A stretch of 64,000 nucleotides of DNA from Motacilla alba alba (taxonomy: Eukaryota; Chordata; Aves; Passeriformes; Motacillidae), in the NCBI RefSeq assembly GCF_015832195.1, contig NC_052017.1, positions 53,970,152-54,034,151 of the forward strand. Reading direction: 5' to 3'. The notes under the pieces are model-generated. The model did not search any database and was not told where the DNA came from. It saw only the letters and a list, made by a program, of their open reading frames with translations. A program made the position numbers and the translations under genes. Positions 13,790-25,630 of the stretch are shown in pieces; within the stretch, counting starts at the first letter, position 1, and each line of letters opens with the position of its first letter.

Positions 13790-15591
13790 TAATATCTATT
13801 AATTGAAGCAATAGGGATATTGGTAAGGGTGTTTCTCTATGTTGAGTCTTGATTCTTTGCTTTGAACTGTGCCTTCTAAGAGGCACAGTTGCACATGCTC
13901 TTTACTCCCTTAAGAGCACTATAAAATTTGTGTCTCTTTCACAATGAGTTTCAGACTATTTTCATTTTATAAATAGTATTTCTGGTTACGGTGTTTTCTC
14001 AGAAGTCTTCTGGTTTTCTTACAGAAGCAATTTTTAAACTAGAATAAAAATGACAGACCTATCCTCCCCAAAGTTTGGCACCTTGATTGTTCACTTTTTA
14101 CAAGCTAATGGGTCTGTCAGAATACAGCTTAGTATCCATTTAACCCATGGGAACTTTATACATAAAATTTAATCTTCACAAAAAGTTAAAATTTTGGTCC
14201 ATAAGTTGTGTCTTTAGGATAGTATTCACTGAGGTGATTTTAAATGGGAAGGAATTAAATCTCATCATTCTGAGACTGAAATAAAATTGGAGTTCATTCA
14301 TATCATGAACCATTCTGTGCATTTGATGGATTTAATACAGAAAATGGAGAAAATCCCATAATAATGAAAAGTTAATTTCTCTATCTTCTTAAACTTCAGA
14401 TTTTTCATTCTCTAAACCACTGTCATGGTTTGTTAATGCAGGTCTGTTTTACAATATTGCAAGTTGCAAAAGCCAGTTTATAAATATTTATCTTGCACAA
14501 TCTTGAATCTGAATGCTGGCATGAATTTGTTTATGAAGAAAATTAAATTTTTGTTAGTTTTAGGCAAAATGCGAGCCATTGGAATTGCTAATGCCTGAAA
14601 GGAAACATTTTTTAATATTTTTGAAGTTCTTTGACTTTTGCTGAACTCTTTTCTTCCTTGATGCAATGCTCATTCTTGCTAGACTGGATTTTTGAGCATC
14701 CACAAGGAGGCTGTATCTTCCCTTGCTCCTGTAGAGGAGAGAGGGATAAAGCAATAGTATAACATACCCTATCATTTATGATACTTTTGTCCTTTAGAGA
14801 CAGACTGTAACACTTATTAAGTAACACTATATTAAATAACATTTATTTCTCCCTAAATTCTGCTCAGTTGGGCAATATTAGTATCTCTCACTACTTGTCA
14901 CATACAAAGCTAGACAACATGTAAGACACCTTGATCTGGTGTGACATGGCATAATAATGATGTCAAGGTTTATTCAGGAGTGGAAGTGGCAGGATCCAAA
15001 TGGAAATTTCCAATCTTAAGATGTCATTTTCTAGAAGTGCTATCTTCAGTTACAACCAGCCTTAGTAGTTTGCAGGTGATATACACTTGGTTTCTTTTTC
15101 ACAGCACAGTGTGACACTTCTAATGGCTGTTTCTTTGCAGTGTCTGGACTGTGGGTGAGATTCTAGCTTTCACACCAATAATGAGGAGAAAATGACTTCT
15201 TCGAGCCTGGTATGAGCTTGCCCTGCTCTGACAGTCCTTGGAGGCTGCAGAAGGTGCCAGGCTTGGTGGTGTATCTGTGAGCTACTCCAAGGACAGGACT
15301 CTGTCTCAAAGCACAATACAGCCCTTAATTATTTGAGCATGAATTATTTATTGAATTGAGCACTATTGTCTTCTGCCAAGGCTGGAATGATTTTATGTGT
15401 TGATTGCTCACAGCTTTGCTCTCAACCTTTGATTATGATTTCTGAATCCAGGAAACATATTTTAATTTCAGTGAATGTGTAATTCCCAGAGAGAAGTGTG
15501 TGGGCATCAGTAACAGGATGAACCTAAATGCCTAAGCTATAGACACAGACAGAGGAGTGAGGTATTTATTGAATAAATACTGTCTTTGTTG

Positions 15592-15619
15592 TAAAGACCA
15601 TGGAATAAAGACCATGGAA
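15592..15619. repeat. 14-bp tandem duplication
   Basis: The 14-mer TAAAGACCATGGAA occurs twice in direct succession with no mismatch. Confidence 0.95.
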
Positions 15620-17394
15620 TAAGCTGTAGAAAAGTGTGTGATAGAATACTAAATACATGCCCGTAATGAGTCTCATGTTGCTCTGATGTATCTATGCACT
15701 AAAGCACACTGCTGTAATGTGGTTACAGGGGACCACCCTATCCAGCTGATAGCCACATGTTGAAAGCTGTTAAATGGCTGATATCTTAAATAGAAAACAT
15801 GCTCTAGACATTAAACTAACATGTTTTCCCAGTACCAGCTTACTTCAGGACTAGGTATGCTTGCTTGCTGACCCCAATATGGTCTTGCTAAGTCAGGCCC
15901 CTTACAAATTAGGTTTATTTCACAGCTCCTTGTTACTTATATTCTTCCAGCATTCCTGTAACCCTGTTGACCTCCTCCTGAATGGGAAAAGGAGTTGAAT
16001 AAAAGTGCCATGATAGAAGTCAGGTGGAAATAGTAAACATATCTGGAACAACTATGCCTTGAGCAGTGGTTTGTATAAAAACACTGCAATTCTTATGTTA
16101 CTGTATACATATTTTCTGAAGTGAAATATGATTGAAAGTGTTAGTTTTCACTGTAGTTTACAGTACTTACCACTTTCTCCCCCTTCTTGTAAATATCAAA
16201 GGAAAGTGAGTCAAATTGAAAGAGTTCATATGAATAAAATCTTGTAATCTTGAAACAACTATCTGTAACAGTATTTGTTATTTCATTTTCCACTAGTTTG
16301 AGGAATTTTGTATGCCTCTCTTCAAATGCCCAGGTCTTTATTGATTTGATTCATGTGGATTTTATGTTTTAAAACAAAATTATTCAGACTCCAATAGAAA
16401 ATAAGGAGAAATAACAATTCATTGGTGGGTTGCATCTAATGCGCAGATACACACTCTTGAATCAGCACTCAGCCTTCAGTGAATGCTGACTGAGCAGTAT
16501 GGCTCTGTCTGGAGCACTGTGGTTCTCCTGTGCCTGAAATCAGAGGTGTAAAACACAAAGACTAAAGCTGGTGGAGTTAAACAGAAGAGGAAAGTATCAC
16601 CATCTACAATCTATCTCCTCATTTTGTATGTTCTTTCCACCTGGCATCTCAAAGTTGAATTGTCTGGCACCTTGTCATCAGTTTTTTTCCAGAAGCTTAA
16701 AAACATCCAGGGTTCTGTATGTGTCAAAGCATTTCTAGTAGGCTGGAAATACAATTTGTAAAATTGTATTCAGATGATTTCATGGCAGTCTTTCTTCAAT
16801 ATCCTCACATATCCAAAGTGGTCCTTGCTCGCATATGTCTACCAAACACTAGAGTCCAAGCCTGCTATTTCAGGAATGTGTTCCAAATACCTGTCGGGAT
16901 TGCAGTTCAGTTTGATTGTTTTTCCTAAGGCCGTTAACACATTGTTCAGTGAGTTTTAAGATAAAGCACTGATTTTTTTCTCTAGGTTTTTTTGGAGGAA
17001 GCATCTGTCCTGGAAAAGCATGTTAACTAGGCCATTTGGGGCTATCTGCTGTGTGCTCTGCAGCATTGCATGGTGGCATCTAGCTCTCTTTACCAGTGTC
17101 TGGGAACCTGCTGTGCTTTGGCAATGAGACCCCATGCTACTGGGTCTCTAGGTTTGCTATAGTACATCAGAGTGGAGTTACCCATATATTCTGCTTAGTA
17201 TAATTCGTCACTGATGAGAAAAGGCTTGCATTTTTAGAGTTGGCTCACATCCTCCATAAATTCCTAGAAAGAAAAAACTATTATCTGAAAGTATATAATT
17301 TTGAGTCACAAGTCTGTCTCCCGTTGTTGTCATATATGCATATATTTAACAGGAATTTTATACTATTATCTCTTTCTTACAAAAGTTTCATACC

Positions 17395-17734
17395 TATTTG
17401 GTGTTTTCTGGTGAGCAGCTCCTCCAAGCACACCCTTCCTCTCTCACCAGGTGACTGACTGACTGACTGACTGACTGACTGACTGACTGACTGACTCCAG
17501 CTCCCTTCCTGCTTCGGGGCACGTCCTCTTAACAAACCGACCCACTCTTTTATAGCTCTTGTGGTTCTCATGAGTTACAGCTGTGGCCCGTTGAGTTAGG
17601 CCTTCTCCTCATATTTGATAATTGGCCCAGCTGCAACTCCTTTAGGGGTAAGATTTCTTTCTATACCATCTCTATTCTATACCCCCACATCCCGTACTGT
17701 CTCTTTCATGCTGCCTCAAAAATTTGGTTTCTGA
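17395..17734 (-). mobile_element. Probable LTR fragment, minus strand, with GACT repeat
   Basis: On the minus strand this reads as an LTR-like block. A TATA-like GAGCTATAAAAGAGTGGG (reverse of about 17545-17562) is followed by the (GTCA)n array and a 3' end near ACCAGAAAACACCA at the left edge. It abuts the LTR-like segment at 17735. Whether the two are separate insertions or parts of one element is not resolved, and no target duplication was found. Confidence 0.4.
17452..17496. repeat. (TGAC)11 tetranucleotide microsatellite
   Basis: Eleven uninterrupted TGAC units plus one base, inside the LTR-like segment at 17395-17734. On the minus strand it reads as GTCA units. Confidence 0.97.
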
Positions 17735-18450
17735 TGTCGTGTTGGTTTAAGAGAGTCCAGGGGGAACAAACACTCTACAATGAGTTCTCCCCCTGTTTTT
17801 CAAACCAATCCCTTTCCACCAAGATGGGGAAACAGAATCCCAGTAGATATAAGTAAAAAGAATAACACTTTAAACAGCAGAAGAAACAGCAGCCGGCAAA
17901 AAATAACAGTAAATAATTGTTGGATTCAAAACTGCTAAATTTAAATCTCCCAAACACGGAGGGAACGAAAAGAAACTTAAAATGCTGGAGTATCCCTCCT
18001 TCCAAGATTGCGACTTTCGCAGGTGACCACCAGCAGCGGCAATTCCATCAGCAAATGCGACCGGCACTTTCTAGTGGCTGGAGCTCAGCTGGGGGCTAGG
18101 ACTGGCTAGGACTTGGCCTTCCTGTCGGCAGCCAAAGAGAAGCAGCCGGCCGGGGTGCTGCAGAGTTCGCGGCCCCGCCTGGGCCGGGCGCTGCTGGCGG
18201 CCGCGGTGGCCGCACGGGACGGGGCCGCTGCGCTCCCCGGGACCGCTGCAGACGCGAGTCGGCCAAGTGCGCTCTGAAACAGGGGGTTGCGATTGCCGCG
18301 CGGCTTCTGCTCGCCGTGCTACTGTTGCGAGCAGGGGCAAGAAGAAACCAGAGGCAACCCGAGAGATTCTGCCTGGGTGCCTCCACTTTTAGAGAGCGTG
18401 GAACATCCCCCCTCCCCCTGCCCCGTTCTCGTTTTTCAGCAGCAGGGTAT
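17735..18450 (-). mobile_element. CpG-rich retroviral LTR, minus strand
   Basis: The left end, TGTCGTGTTGGTTTAAGAG, is the inverted LTR 3' terminus. On the minus strand the order is a GC-rich, CpG-rich segment (18120-18330), then AAAGTGTTATTCTTTTTACT, then TTATATCTACTGGGATTCTG, ending ..AAACCAACACGACA. That layout parallels the LTR ending at 51120. The right (5') end is uncertain, between about 18340 and 18480, and no matching target duplication was seen. Many CpGs remain, unlike the flanks, which suggests a fairly recent or unmethylated insertion. It is antisense to AMPH. Confidence 0.6.
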
Positions 18451-19161
18451 TAAAGAGACAGTAACGATTTTTCGGCACGGATAGATATGGAATACAGTAT
18501 TTTGGGTTACCTACGACAGATGTGCATTGCCCTGTGAGACACTCCTATCACCATGCTAGTGTTCCTGTTGGATTTGTTGTTAAATTTTAGCTTACACGAA
18601 GGAAGAAAACTTGCCAGGAAATCATACCTGCATTTCTCAGAAAAGACTGATCACTTGCACCCTAGATGTAATTACATGAGAAATATTTATAAAAATATAG
18701 TATGTGAGAGGCTACTGTATCGACAAACTATTCACCTTACTAACAAACAGCAGTATTTTTAAATTCTGTCTAAAATAGATTTAAATATTCCTCTATGTTT
18801 ACTTAGGTTTGAGGTTATATTTAAAGGAATAAATGCTTTTTGAGAAGCAACTTAGGCTATTTAGCAGTGAGATAATAAAATGTTGAGATTAGCCAGGAAA
18901 ATGGAGATAAGTTAAATGAAACATTTAAAAAAATTTATTATGATTTACTTGTTCTAAACTCCTGACTGATTTATACACTGCTAATAAACATTTAATGTGA
19001 TTAATTAGCAATTAGTGCTTCATAACTTGTTAATGAAGAATAGAAGCTGTATATTGCTACCAAGGATTTGAAAGCATTGTGCCTTGGTCATTCTGAGGTC
19101 TGCTAAGTTCAGATAAAGAGCTTGAAGCTCTTATTCTTGTATTCATAGCCTCTACCTCAAA

Positions 19162-19178
19162 GGGGGGAGGGGGGGGGG
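19162..19178 (+). repeat. G-run
   Basis: Sixteen guanines interrupted by a single A (GGGGGGAGGGGGGGGGG). It is capable of forming a G-quadruplex and probably length-variable. Confidence 0.9.
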
Positions 19179-20324
19179 CAAAGGAATGGTGCATGAAATG
19201 AGAAATAATGCAAAGCCATTCTTGGATAAAGTTTTCACCACCGTTTGTAATGCAATTCCCAGATCAGGCAGTTATTATTCGATTCTATTAAGAATCAAAT
19301 GTGTTGATCATTACTGAGGGTGGATTGACACTGCAGCTTCTTCTTTTAGAGCTATCTTCACTGACCTTCCCAAAAACCTCTTTGTTGTTCCACTGTGTGG
19401 TGAGAGATGCACCACAAGAAAAGCACTAAAGCCAGATTTGCTCCTTAAAGTTAACCGGATCAAACAGTAGCAGGCTATTCCTGAAAAGATGCAAGCCTCC
19501 TGTGACTTATTCCCAAGAGAGGCCTAAGTAATATGAAACTGTTTAACTCTTGCACCAGTATGGGGGTGATTCTCAGTCATGAGAGGCTGGCTAGGGCTGC
19601 TGTGATTGCACAGGTAGGTCTCCATGTAGCAGGAGATGATATCAAAGCGTGAGCACATGTCTAGTTACAGCTGAAGGAATTATTCATGTGGAAATAATAT
19701 ATTATTTCTGAATTTAATCTGAATTTCTTAATATTTTGTGGTTTAGAACAGATTGTAAGGTAATTATTGCACTTAAAAAAAAAAAAGTTCACTTTTAAAA
19801 AAGATCTTCAGTTATTTTTCATTCAGGTTTGCTAACCTCCAAATTGAATATCTCTCTGTTCTATTCCATGGTCCCTCGTTTGCTATAAACAGACAATAAT
19901 TTTTTAAAAATCAATTTAAAAAATAAATAGTTTAGCTAGTCATGCAGCTTTTAAATATTTATTAAAATAAATTACCAGTGGGAAAAATATACTGTAATTA
20001 ACCTGGAAAGAGATGTTTATTGAGCTGGATGTGTAATTAAGAGCTAAAAAGTTATGTCTCTGGTCATGAGAGATGCTTCTGTTTAATGAATCTAAGAAGT
20101 AGTACCAAGGTAGATTGGTGCAGTAGAGATTTTTAGTTCGAGGTCAAGAGCACTTATCCTTAAAGAAGAAGTGATTCAAAGTAGGTAAAGGAAAAGAAGA
20201 TGAGAAAACAACTTCTTTGGAGAGAAAGGAATAAGAGTTGGACTAAGGACAGAGCACGAAAACAGAAATCTTGGGAATGCTGCTACAAAGCAAAAGGGTA
20301 AAACAAAGAATAAAAGTGAAAACC

Positions 20325-20789
20325 TGTGAGAAACAACACTCACTTTTAAAACGTCAAAGGTTTTTTAAAGGTTTATTAAACCTTAACAAAAACACAACAA
20401 AGGACTGAATAAGGAAAAATTACAGCACTGAAAGTCTCACCGCAACCAGCAACCACGAGCTCATTTATAAAATGGATGCTCTGCCTTTTATGCCCTTAGC
20501 CCCTCCCAAAGTTTTGTCAGTCTACTCCTTCCCTGCTGTCCATTGGTGGAGATTACTTTCTTACATCTTGATTGGAGGTCAGGTGTCATTATGCTGCGCC
20601 TCCTGGTAACAAGCCAGCCCTCCCCAAATGCCCTGACTACCAAGGCTATTACAAGGGGGAGGGGAAAGGGGACTGTGGGACGACATATTATAGTAGCATC
20701 GCTATATATCTACAAAACTTCTCTTAACATACACATAATATCTGTCTCTTAATTGCGAGAGCCAACCATCTCATTGTTCATCTATAACA
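20325..20789 (-). mobile_element. Solo retroviral LTR with 5-bp target duplication
   Basis: A 465-bp element starting TGTGAGAAAC and ending CTATAACA (TG...CA termini). It is flanked by AAACC at 20320-20324 and AAACC at 20790-20794. Read on the minus strand it carries a TATA-like CATAAAAGG (20484-20492) and the polyadenylation signal AATAAA (complement of 20372-20377) in the correct LTR order. No internal retroviral genes lie beside it, so it is a solo LTR left by recombination. A 5-bp duplication would fit an ERVL-like integrase, but the class is inferred. It is antisense to AMPH. Confidence 0.87.
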
Positions 20790-22104
20790 AAACCTAAAGG
20801 GAATGTTTCAAGGGAAACTGTTAGTGGAGCTGTAGATGGAGAGAGGGGCAGAGAGCAGAACTATACATCCCTTGCCCATCACTGATTAGTATCTGTATGT
20901 ATGTTTAATTTGGGAGGGTGACAGTTGCTTTCTCTGAGAAATGCTGACTAGTTTCAGTTTTTTCTCACATGTTATCCTTTAGGAGCTTAATGCAGTATTT
21001 CACTCTTGCGTAGGAGTATTTGTAAGAGGACAGAAAATCCTGATGTAACCTGGTTTACCTGTTTGTCATCAATAAGACTTCTAACAAATAAAGTCGTGAT
21101 TCACAGGAACAATCAGTGTGCTGTACTGTTAAGGGCGCCTTGAAATATAATTTTCTGAGTTAGCACAGGTTACTTTACTAAAACCCCAGTCATCGTAGTT
21201 TCCTTAAAGCCTATTGTAACAGAAAATATTATTTCCAAAGGACTTTTTGTATCTGGTTACAGTTGCCTATATTTTTACAGTTGCCACTCCTTTCTATAAG
21301 TACTTCTATTGCTAGCATTTAACCAAATTGTAACCAAATGTACCTGTGTAGTAAAATAGACTCAGTGCAGTGACACCAAAACTATGTTTCGGAGAGCTGG
21401 TTGCCACGAAGCAAGCCCACCAGAGCTGGAGGGGGATTTCATTAGTCAGGATGGACCTTTGGCTCTAACAAAGTTACAAAACCCACCCAAGTGTGGTGTC
21501 TCTGTGCACCCTTGCATGTACACTTTTTGATCAGCCATCTGGTATTCATTTAGCTGTTGTTATATCTGCCTCCTTCCTTTGCTGCAACAGCTTCCAATCC
21601 TCTAAGTCAAACAACTTTTGACATTTGACAACAGGATAATTGAAATATCAATTTATAAAGTAATTTTAAAAAATTATTGTAATTTTCTGCAGTAATCTGG
21701 TCTTTCCAACGGCAGAAATCAGGAGATTTATTTTATAAGAAAACCAAGGGCTCAGTTTATAGATGTGTATCAGCTGAATGCTACATATTGCTAGCAGTAC
21801 AGCCAGTACCTTTTTTCAGGAAGAAAATGCTGTTATGTTCTTGACAAAAATCAGTGTGAATATTTCACCCTGTGAGTCAGTGGTATACCATTGTGCACGG
21901 AGGCTCCCAATGTATGTCTGTATTTGTGCTCCCCTATTAAATGTAACTAAGATGCAGGTAACCTTCAGCGAGGGCTTCCAGCTAAGCTCAGCTGCTCATA
22001 AATTTTCTTCTTGACAGCATTCTCCTTCTCACAGACTCCATAATCCGTGACAGTGAGTAAATTTCCATTTCCATGCTCAGCCTTTTCCTGAGCTGGCAGT
22101 GAGG

Positions 22105-22136
22105 TGACTCACCTTGCCCAGGGACACGGTGAGTCA
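22105..22136. promoter_or_regulatory. Paired AP-1/MARE-like sites
   Basis: TGACTCA at 22105-22111 and TGAGTCAGCA starting at 22130 are spaced 25 bp start to start. The second extends into a half MARE. It lies in an intronic stretch that is more GC-rich than its surroundings. Binding is inferred from the motifs only. Confidence 0.35.
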
Positions 22137-24773
22137 GCAGAACAGCTTGGTGCAGAGGAGCTGAACCAGAGCAGCAAACACGGGGTGAGCATACGTTTAT
22201 TTACAAAAAGCCCTCTTATTTTTCAAGAAAGAAAAACAACTGAGCAAATGCTTCAGTCTAAAAAAATTTTCTTTTCAAGAGTACATTTGACTTACATCTT
22301 CCTATCAGAGACTATATCATTATCTGGGAAGTGATTATCTAAAGAAAAGATAAAGAAAATTAAGATACACTGTTCTGATACCAGCTCAACAACTACAGAT
22401 GTATCAGAAGACCCTTCTAACCTGGGGTCTACAAGAACAGTCCTGTAAATTACCCAGTAAATGTTGAGAATACATAATAGAGGTCTCACTGTATGTCCAG
22501 ATGTGTTTTCAGTCTTCCAGTAACATTCTCCTGTATCTGTTTTCTCCCTCTACATGTGAAAAGCTCATCAATTTGAACTAATCTAAACAAGAAAGAAATT
22601 CTAGAAATTCTTTCAAAGTCTTTCATCATATTTTTCAAGGGTAACCTCAATTTACAATTAAAAAAAAAAAGGCAAAACCAAACAAGAAAACAAAAGCACC
22701 AAAACTTTCCAGGACTAATATATTGATACTCACAACCCAAACTATAGGAATTAAGTTCTTGTTGTCATACTCATTGATGATAAAATAGACTCTTCAACCC
22801 GAATTTATCTTTTGAAGTCTATGGGGGATTTTAATGTAAAATACAATGCAGTTCCCTGTTGGCACAGCAATTTTAATAAAATGAGGTATAATAATTATAT
22901 TTTAAAGGCCAACATTAGACATGATTCTTGAAAGACATTGAAAATTGTTCTAAGTAAGGAAGTCCTTTATTATAATGGGTTTTAATCACATGAAAGCTGT
23001 GCTTACTGACTAAAAGGTCAGTTTAAATAAAAGTGGACTTCAAAAGTGCAAACCTTGTAGATAGGAAACAAAATAATATCCAGCATTGAATAGGGAAATC
23101 CTGATTATCCTTCACTATGGACTCTTGCTCAGTTTTTTGTAGATTACTAAACTATATTATATTGGTTGACTGAACAGATTTGTTGTTCTCAAAAGAATGT
23201 CATCTCTGAATTGCTCATCTCTCAGCTCAAATTACAGTTAAAATTTGTATATGTCACTGTAATTACCTCTGTGCAGCATACAAAGATCAGGCTCTCTGAA
23301 TCCAATGGAAAAAGATTATAACAAACAGTAATAAAGCAGTGTGAGTTGGTACTTCAGGACAGTACCATATACATCATGTGTCTCTCACTAAATGAAAGTT
23401 GTTCTATCCTTGGGCTTAAGGGGTCTTTTAAAGACTGTAATTTGCTTGTTATGTAGCAGCATATTTATATCTGATCTATGTACACTGCAGTACTTTGCAA
23501 CAAGAGAAAGGAAGAGCTCTGACTGCAAAAGGAGATCTAGGTCCTGCAAGCTTGGAAGAAATGACAATGGTGTTGGTGAACAAGGGGCAAGATAGAGTTT
23601 CTCCTTCCAGATCCCTTGCTGTGTGTAGGATACAATGTATTCTTCTGACATGGACATGGCTCTCTTGAGGAATATCTATTTCCTTTAAATTAGGCAAGTT
23701 AAAATGAACTCTGATGAGTTGAATGGTCATTCCTTTCATATCACAGCTATTGCTATTGCTAAGGTTCTTCAACTATTCAAAAGCTGTGTATGAGTTTCCA
23801 GTTTTGTGATTTGAAATGATACGGTGAAAAGGGAAGAAAATTCCTCAGATAATAAGTTTCTTGAGGGAATGTTTAGGATGGTCAGTTATTTCAGATTAAG
23901 CCTTGTGAAAAATCTCTGTTCACAGACTACTAATTTTCTTCATAGCTAGTTATCGACAGTAAGTCTTACTGAAGTATGTTCTGGATTGAAACTGATAGAA
24001 AAATTCCTTTTGAGTATTAATTTACCTCACAACAGAGAAAACTGGCAAAACATGTTACACCTTTTGGACAGGTAAAGGGTTCCAGTTTATCTGAAGGTCA
24101 AGTTTTTCTGTCAATTACAAGACATTAAGCTGCCTTCCAGTTTAATGTCTAAATATTTAATAATGCGACTCAACTTCAGGTCACAGAACTGTGGCTATAT
24201 AAGTGTCTAATTATGTTTCAGTCCTCATCTCTTTCTGTTGGTGTCTTTACTGGCATCTTTTTATAATGTAAAATCTGCTCACAGGAGAAATAATTGCATT
24301 GAAATTATCTGGCAGTGATTGCATGGTTGTTTGGGCAGAAATTAGATGAGGTAAAGTGATGGAAAGTTAAAGCTCAACATTTTATGACATGTTGTGGAAA
24401 ACATATTTCATTCTTTCACTTAATAATCTCTCCACTCCTTCCTGGACTTTCTATCCTGTAAGAGGGTATATTCCCCCCGCCGCTGCTTCAAATTCTTCTC
24501 TAAATTACCATGTAGGTAGAGTTGCATTCATATTCCTAATCTCTTTGATTACTTGATTGATTCCCTTATGATATCCTTTAAATGTAATAGTGATGGCTTT
24601 CCAGGTTGTCCTGATTGTGGAGGTGAAGTTTTGCAGGGTCCACTCTGTGCTAAAAATACATTTGCTGGGGTTTTGTGTTTTCTTTTAAGTTTAAACAGTA
24701 TTCCCCAGAGGGGTTTTTTTTCCCTTTTTTGGTTTTTGGATGTTTTTTTTCTTCTTTCCTTTTCTCTCTTTTT

Positions 24774-24867
24774 TTGTTTGTTTGTTTGTTTGTTCTGTTT
24801 TGTTTCCTTTTTTTGTTGGTTTGTTGGTTTGGTTTGGCTTGGGAGCTTTTTTGTTTGGTTGGTTGGT
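24774..24867 (+). repeat. T/G-rich (TTTG)n tract
   Basis: Reiterated TTTG and GGTT units form a polypyrimidine-poor T/G strand. This composition creates the long Phe/Val/Leu open frames on both strands here, which are not genes. Confidence 0.9.
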
Positions 24868-25311
24868 TTTGTTCTTTGCTAGAATGGACAGACTCACTAC
24901 TATGAAAAAAATATTCTTAACTACTTTTTTCCTTCTGAAAGGATATATATTAACAAGAACTCCAAAGCATAATAGTGTTGAGCATGCACTGCATACCGGG
25001 AAGGGGAGGTGTGAAATTTTTGGAATAATCTTCTCTGACCAGAGACTAGTAGATTTCCTAGGGGCTATCATATCCTAAAATATGCCCGGCACTTCTCAAC
25101 TGCTCCTGAACGGCACAAGAGCCATCCTACAGGATGCAAGATAGCACAGGTGCCACTTCTCACAAGAAAGTGCCCATCTGGGGACCATGCTTAGGCTGAA
25201 TCTGAGATAGGTAATTTAGTCTAGGTGCTCTGGATGTAGAGTGCTTGATTTTGGAACCCAAATTCTACAGTAAATTGTTCTTATTTCCACATTTCTTTTT
25301 CCAAAAGAAGC

Positions 25312-25369
25312 AAAGAAAAAAAAAAAAAGGAAAAAAAAAAAAAAGAGAGAAAAGAGAAAGGAAAAAAGA
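25312..25369 (+). repeat. 58-bp uninterrupted polypurine tract
   Basis: A run of A and G without a single pyrimidine (A-runs broken by GG, GAGAGA and GAAAGG). Such tracts can adopt triplex structures. The overlapping Lys-rich and Phe-rich frames are artefacts. Confidence 0.95.
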
Positions 25370-25510
25370 CACAAAAGCACAAAAAAGGGGAAAACAGGAT
25401 GGAGGGGTGCGGAGGGAAGGCAGCAGCTCCTAGGATCTCTGCATTCCACTGATGCTTTCTATGGATTTTCTGTGGGCTATTAATACTTGACCGTGGCTGC
25501 TGTGATGAGG

Positions 25511-25630
25511 GGCCCTGCTCAGCAGGGTGAGGGGAGCAGGTAGTGATGGGAAGGTCACTTGATGCTGTTACGTAACACACAGAATTCACAGTGATTTGTG
25601 CTCAGCAAAGCTGCCTCTGACTTACGTCAT
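25511..25630. promoter_or_regulatory. Candidate intronic enhancer: cluster of bZIP-type sites
   Basis: Within 120 bp there are two TGCTCAGCA motifs (25516-25524 and 25599-25607), the first inside the 15-bp near-palindrome CCCTGCTCAGCAGGG. There is also the perfect palindrome TTACGTAA (25568-25575) and the CRE-like TTACGTCA (25622-25629). These resemble MAF half-palindrome, PAR-bZIP/NFIL3 and CREB/ATF sites respectively. Retained CpGs in a CpG-poor region add weight. Function is inferred. Confidence 0.4.

Noticed and set aside
14421..14432. TGTCATGGTTTG, identical to the start of the 44410 LTR
   Set aside because: The similarity ends after 12 bases and no LTR features follow.
18100..18440. 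GC-rich, CpG-dense block as the AMPH promoter and exon 1
   Set aside because: No frame encodes the conserved amphiphysin N-terminus with a following donor site, and the block sits inside an LTR-like unit on the minus strand.
24553..25589. Several Phe-rich and Lys-rich open frames
   Set aside because: They are produced by the T/G-rich tract and the polypurine run; opposite strands are open together because of simple composition.
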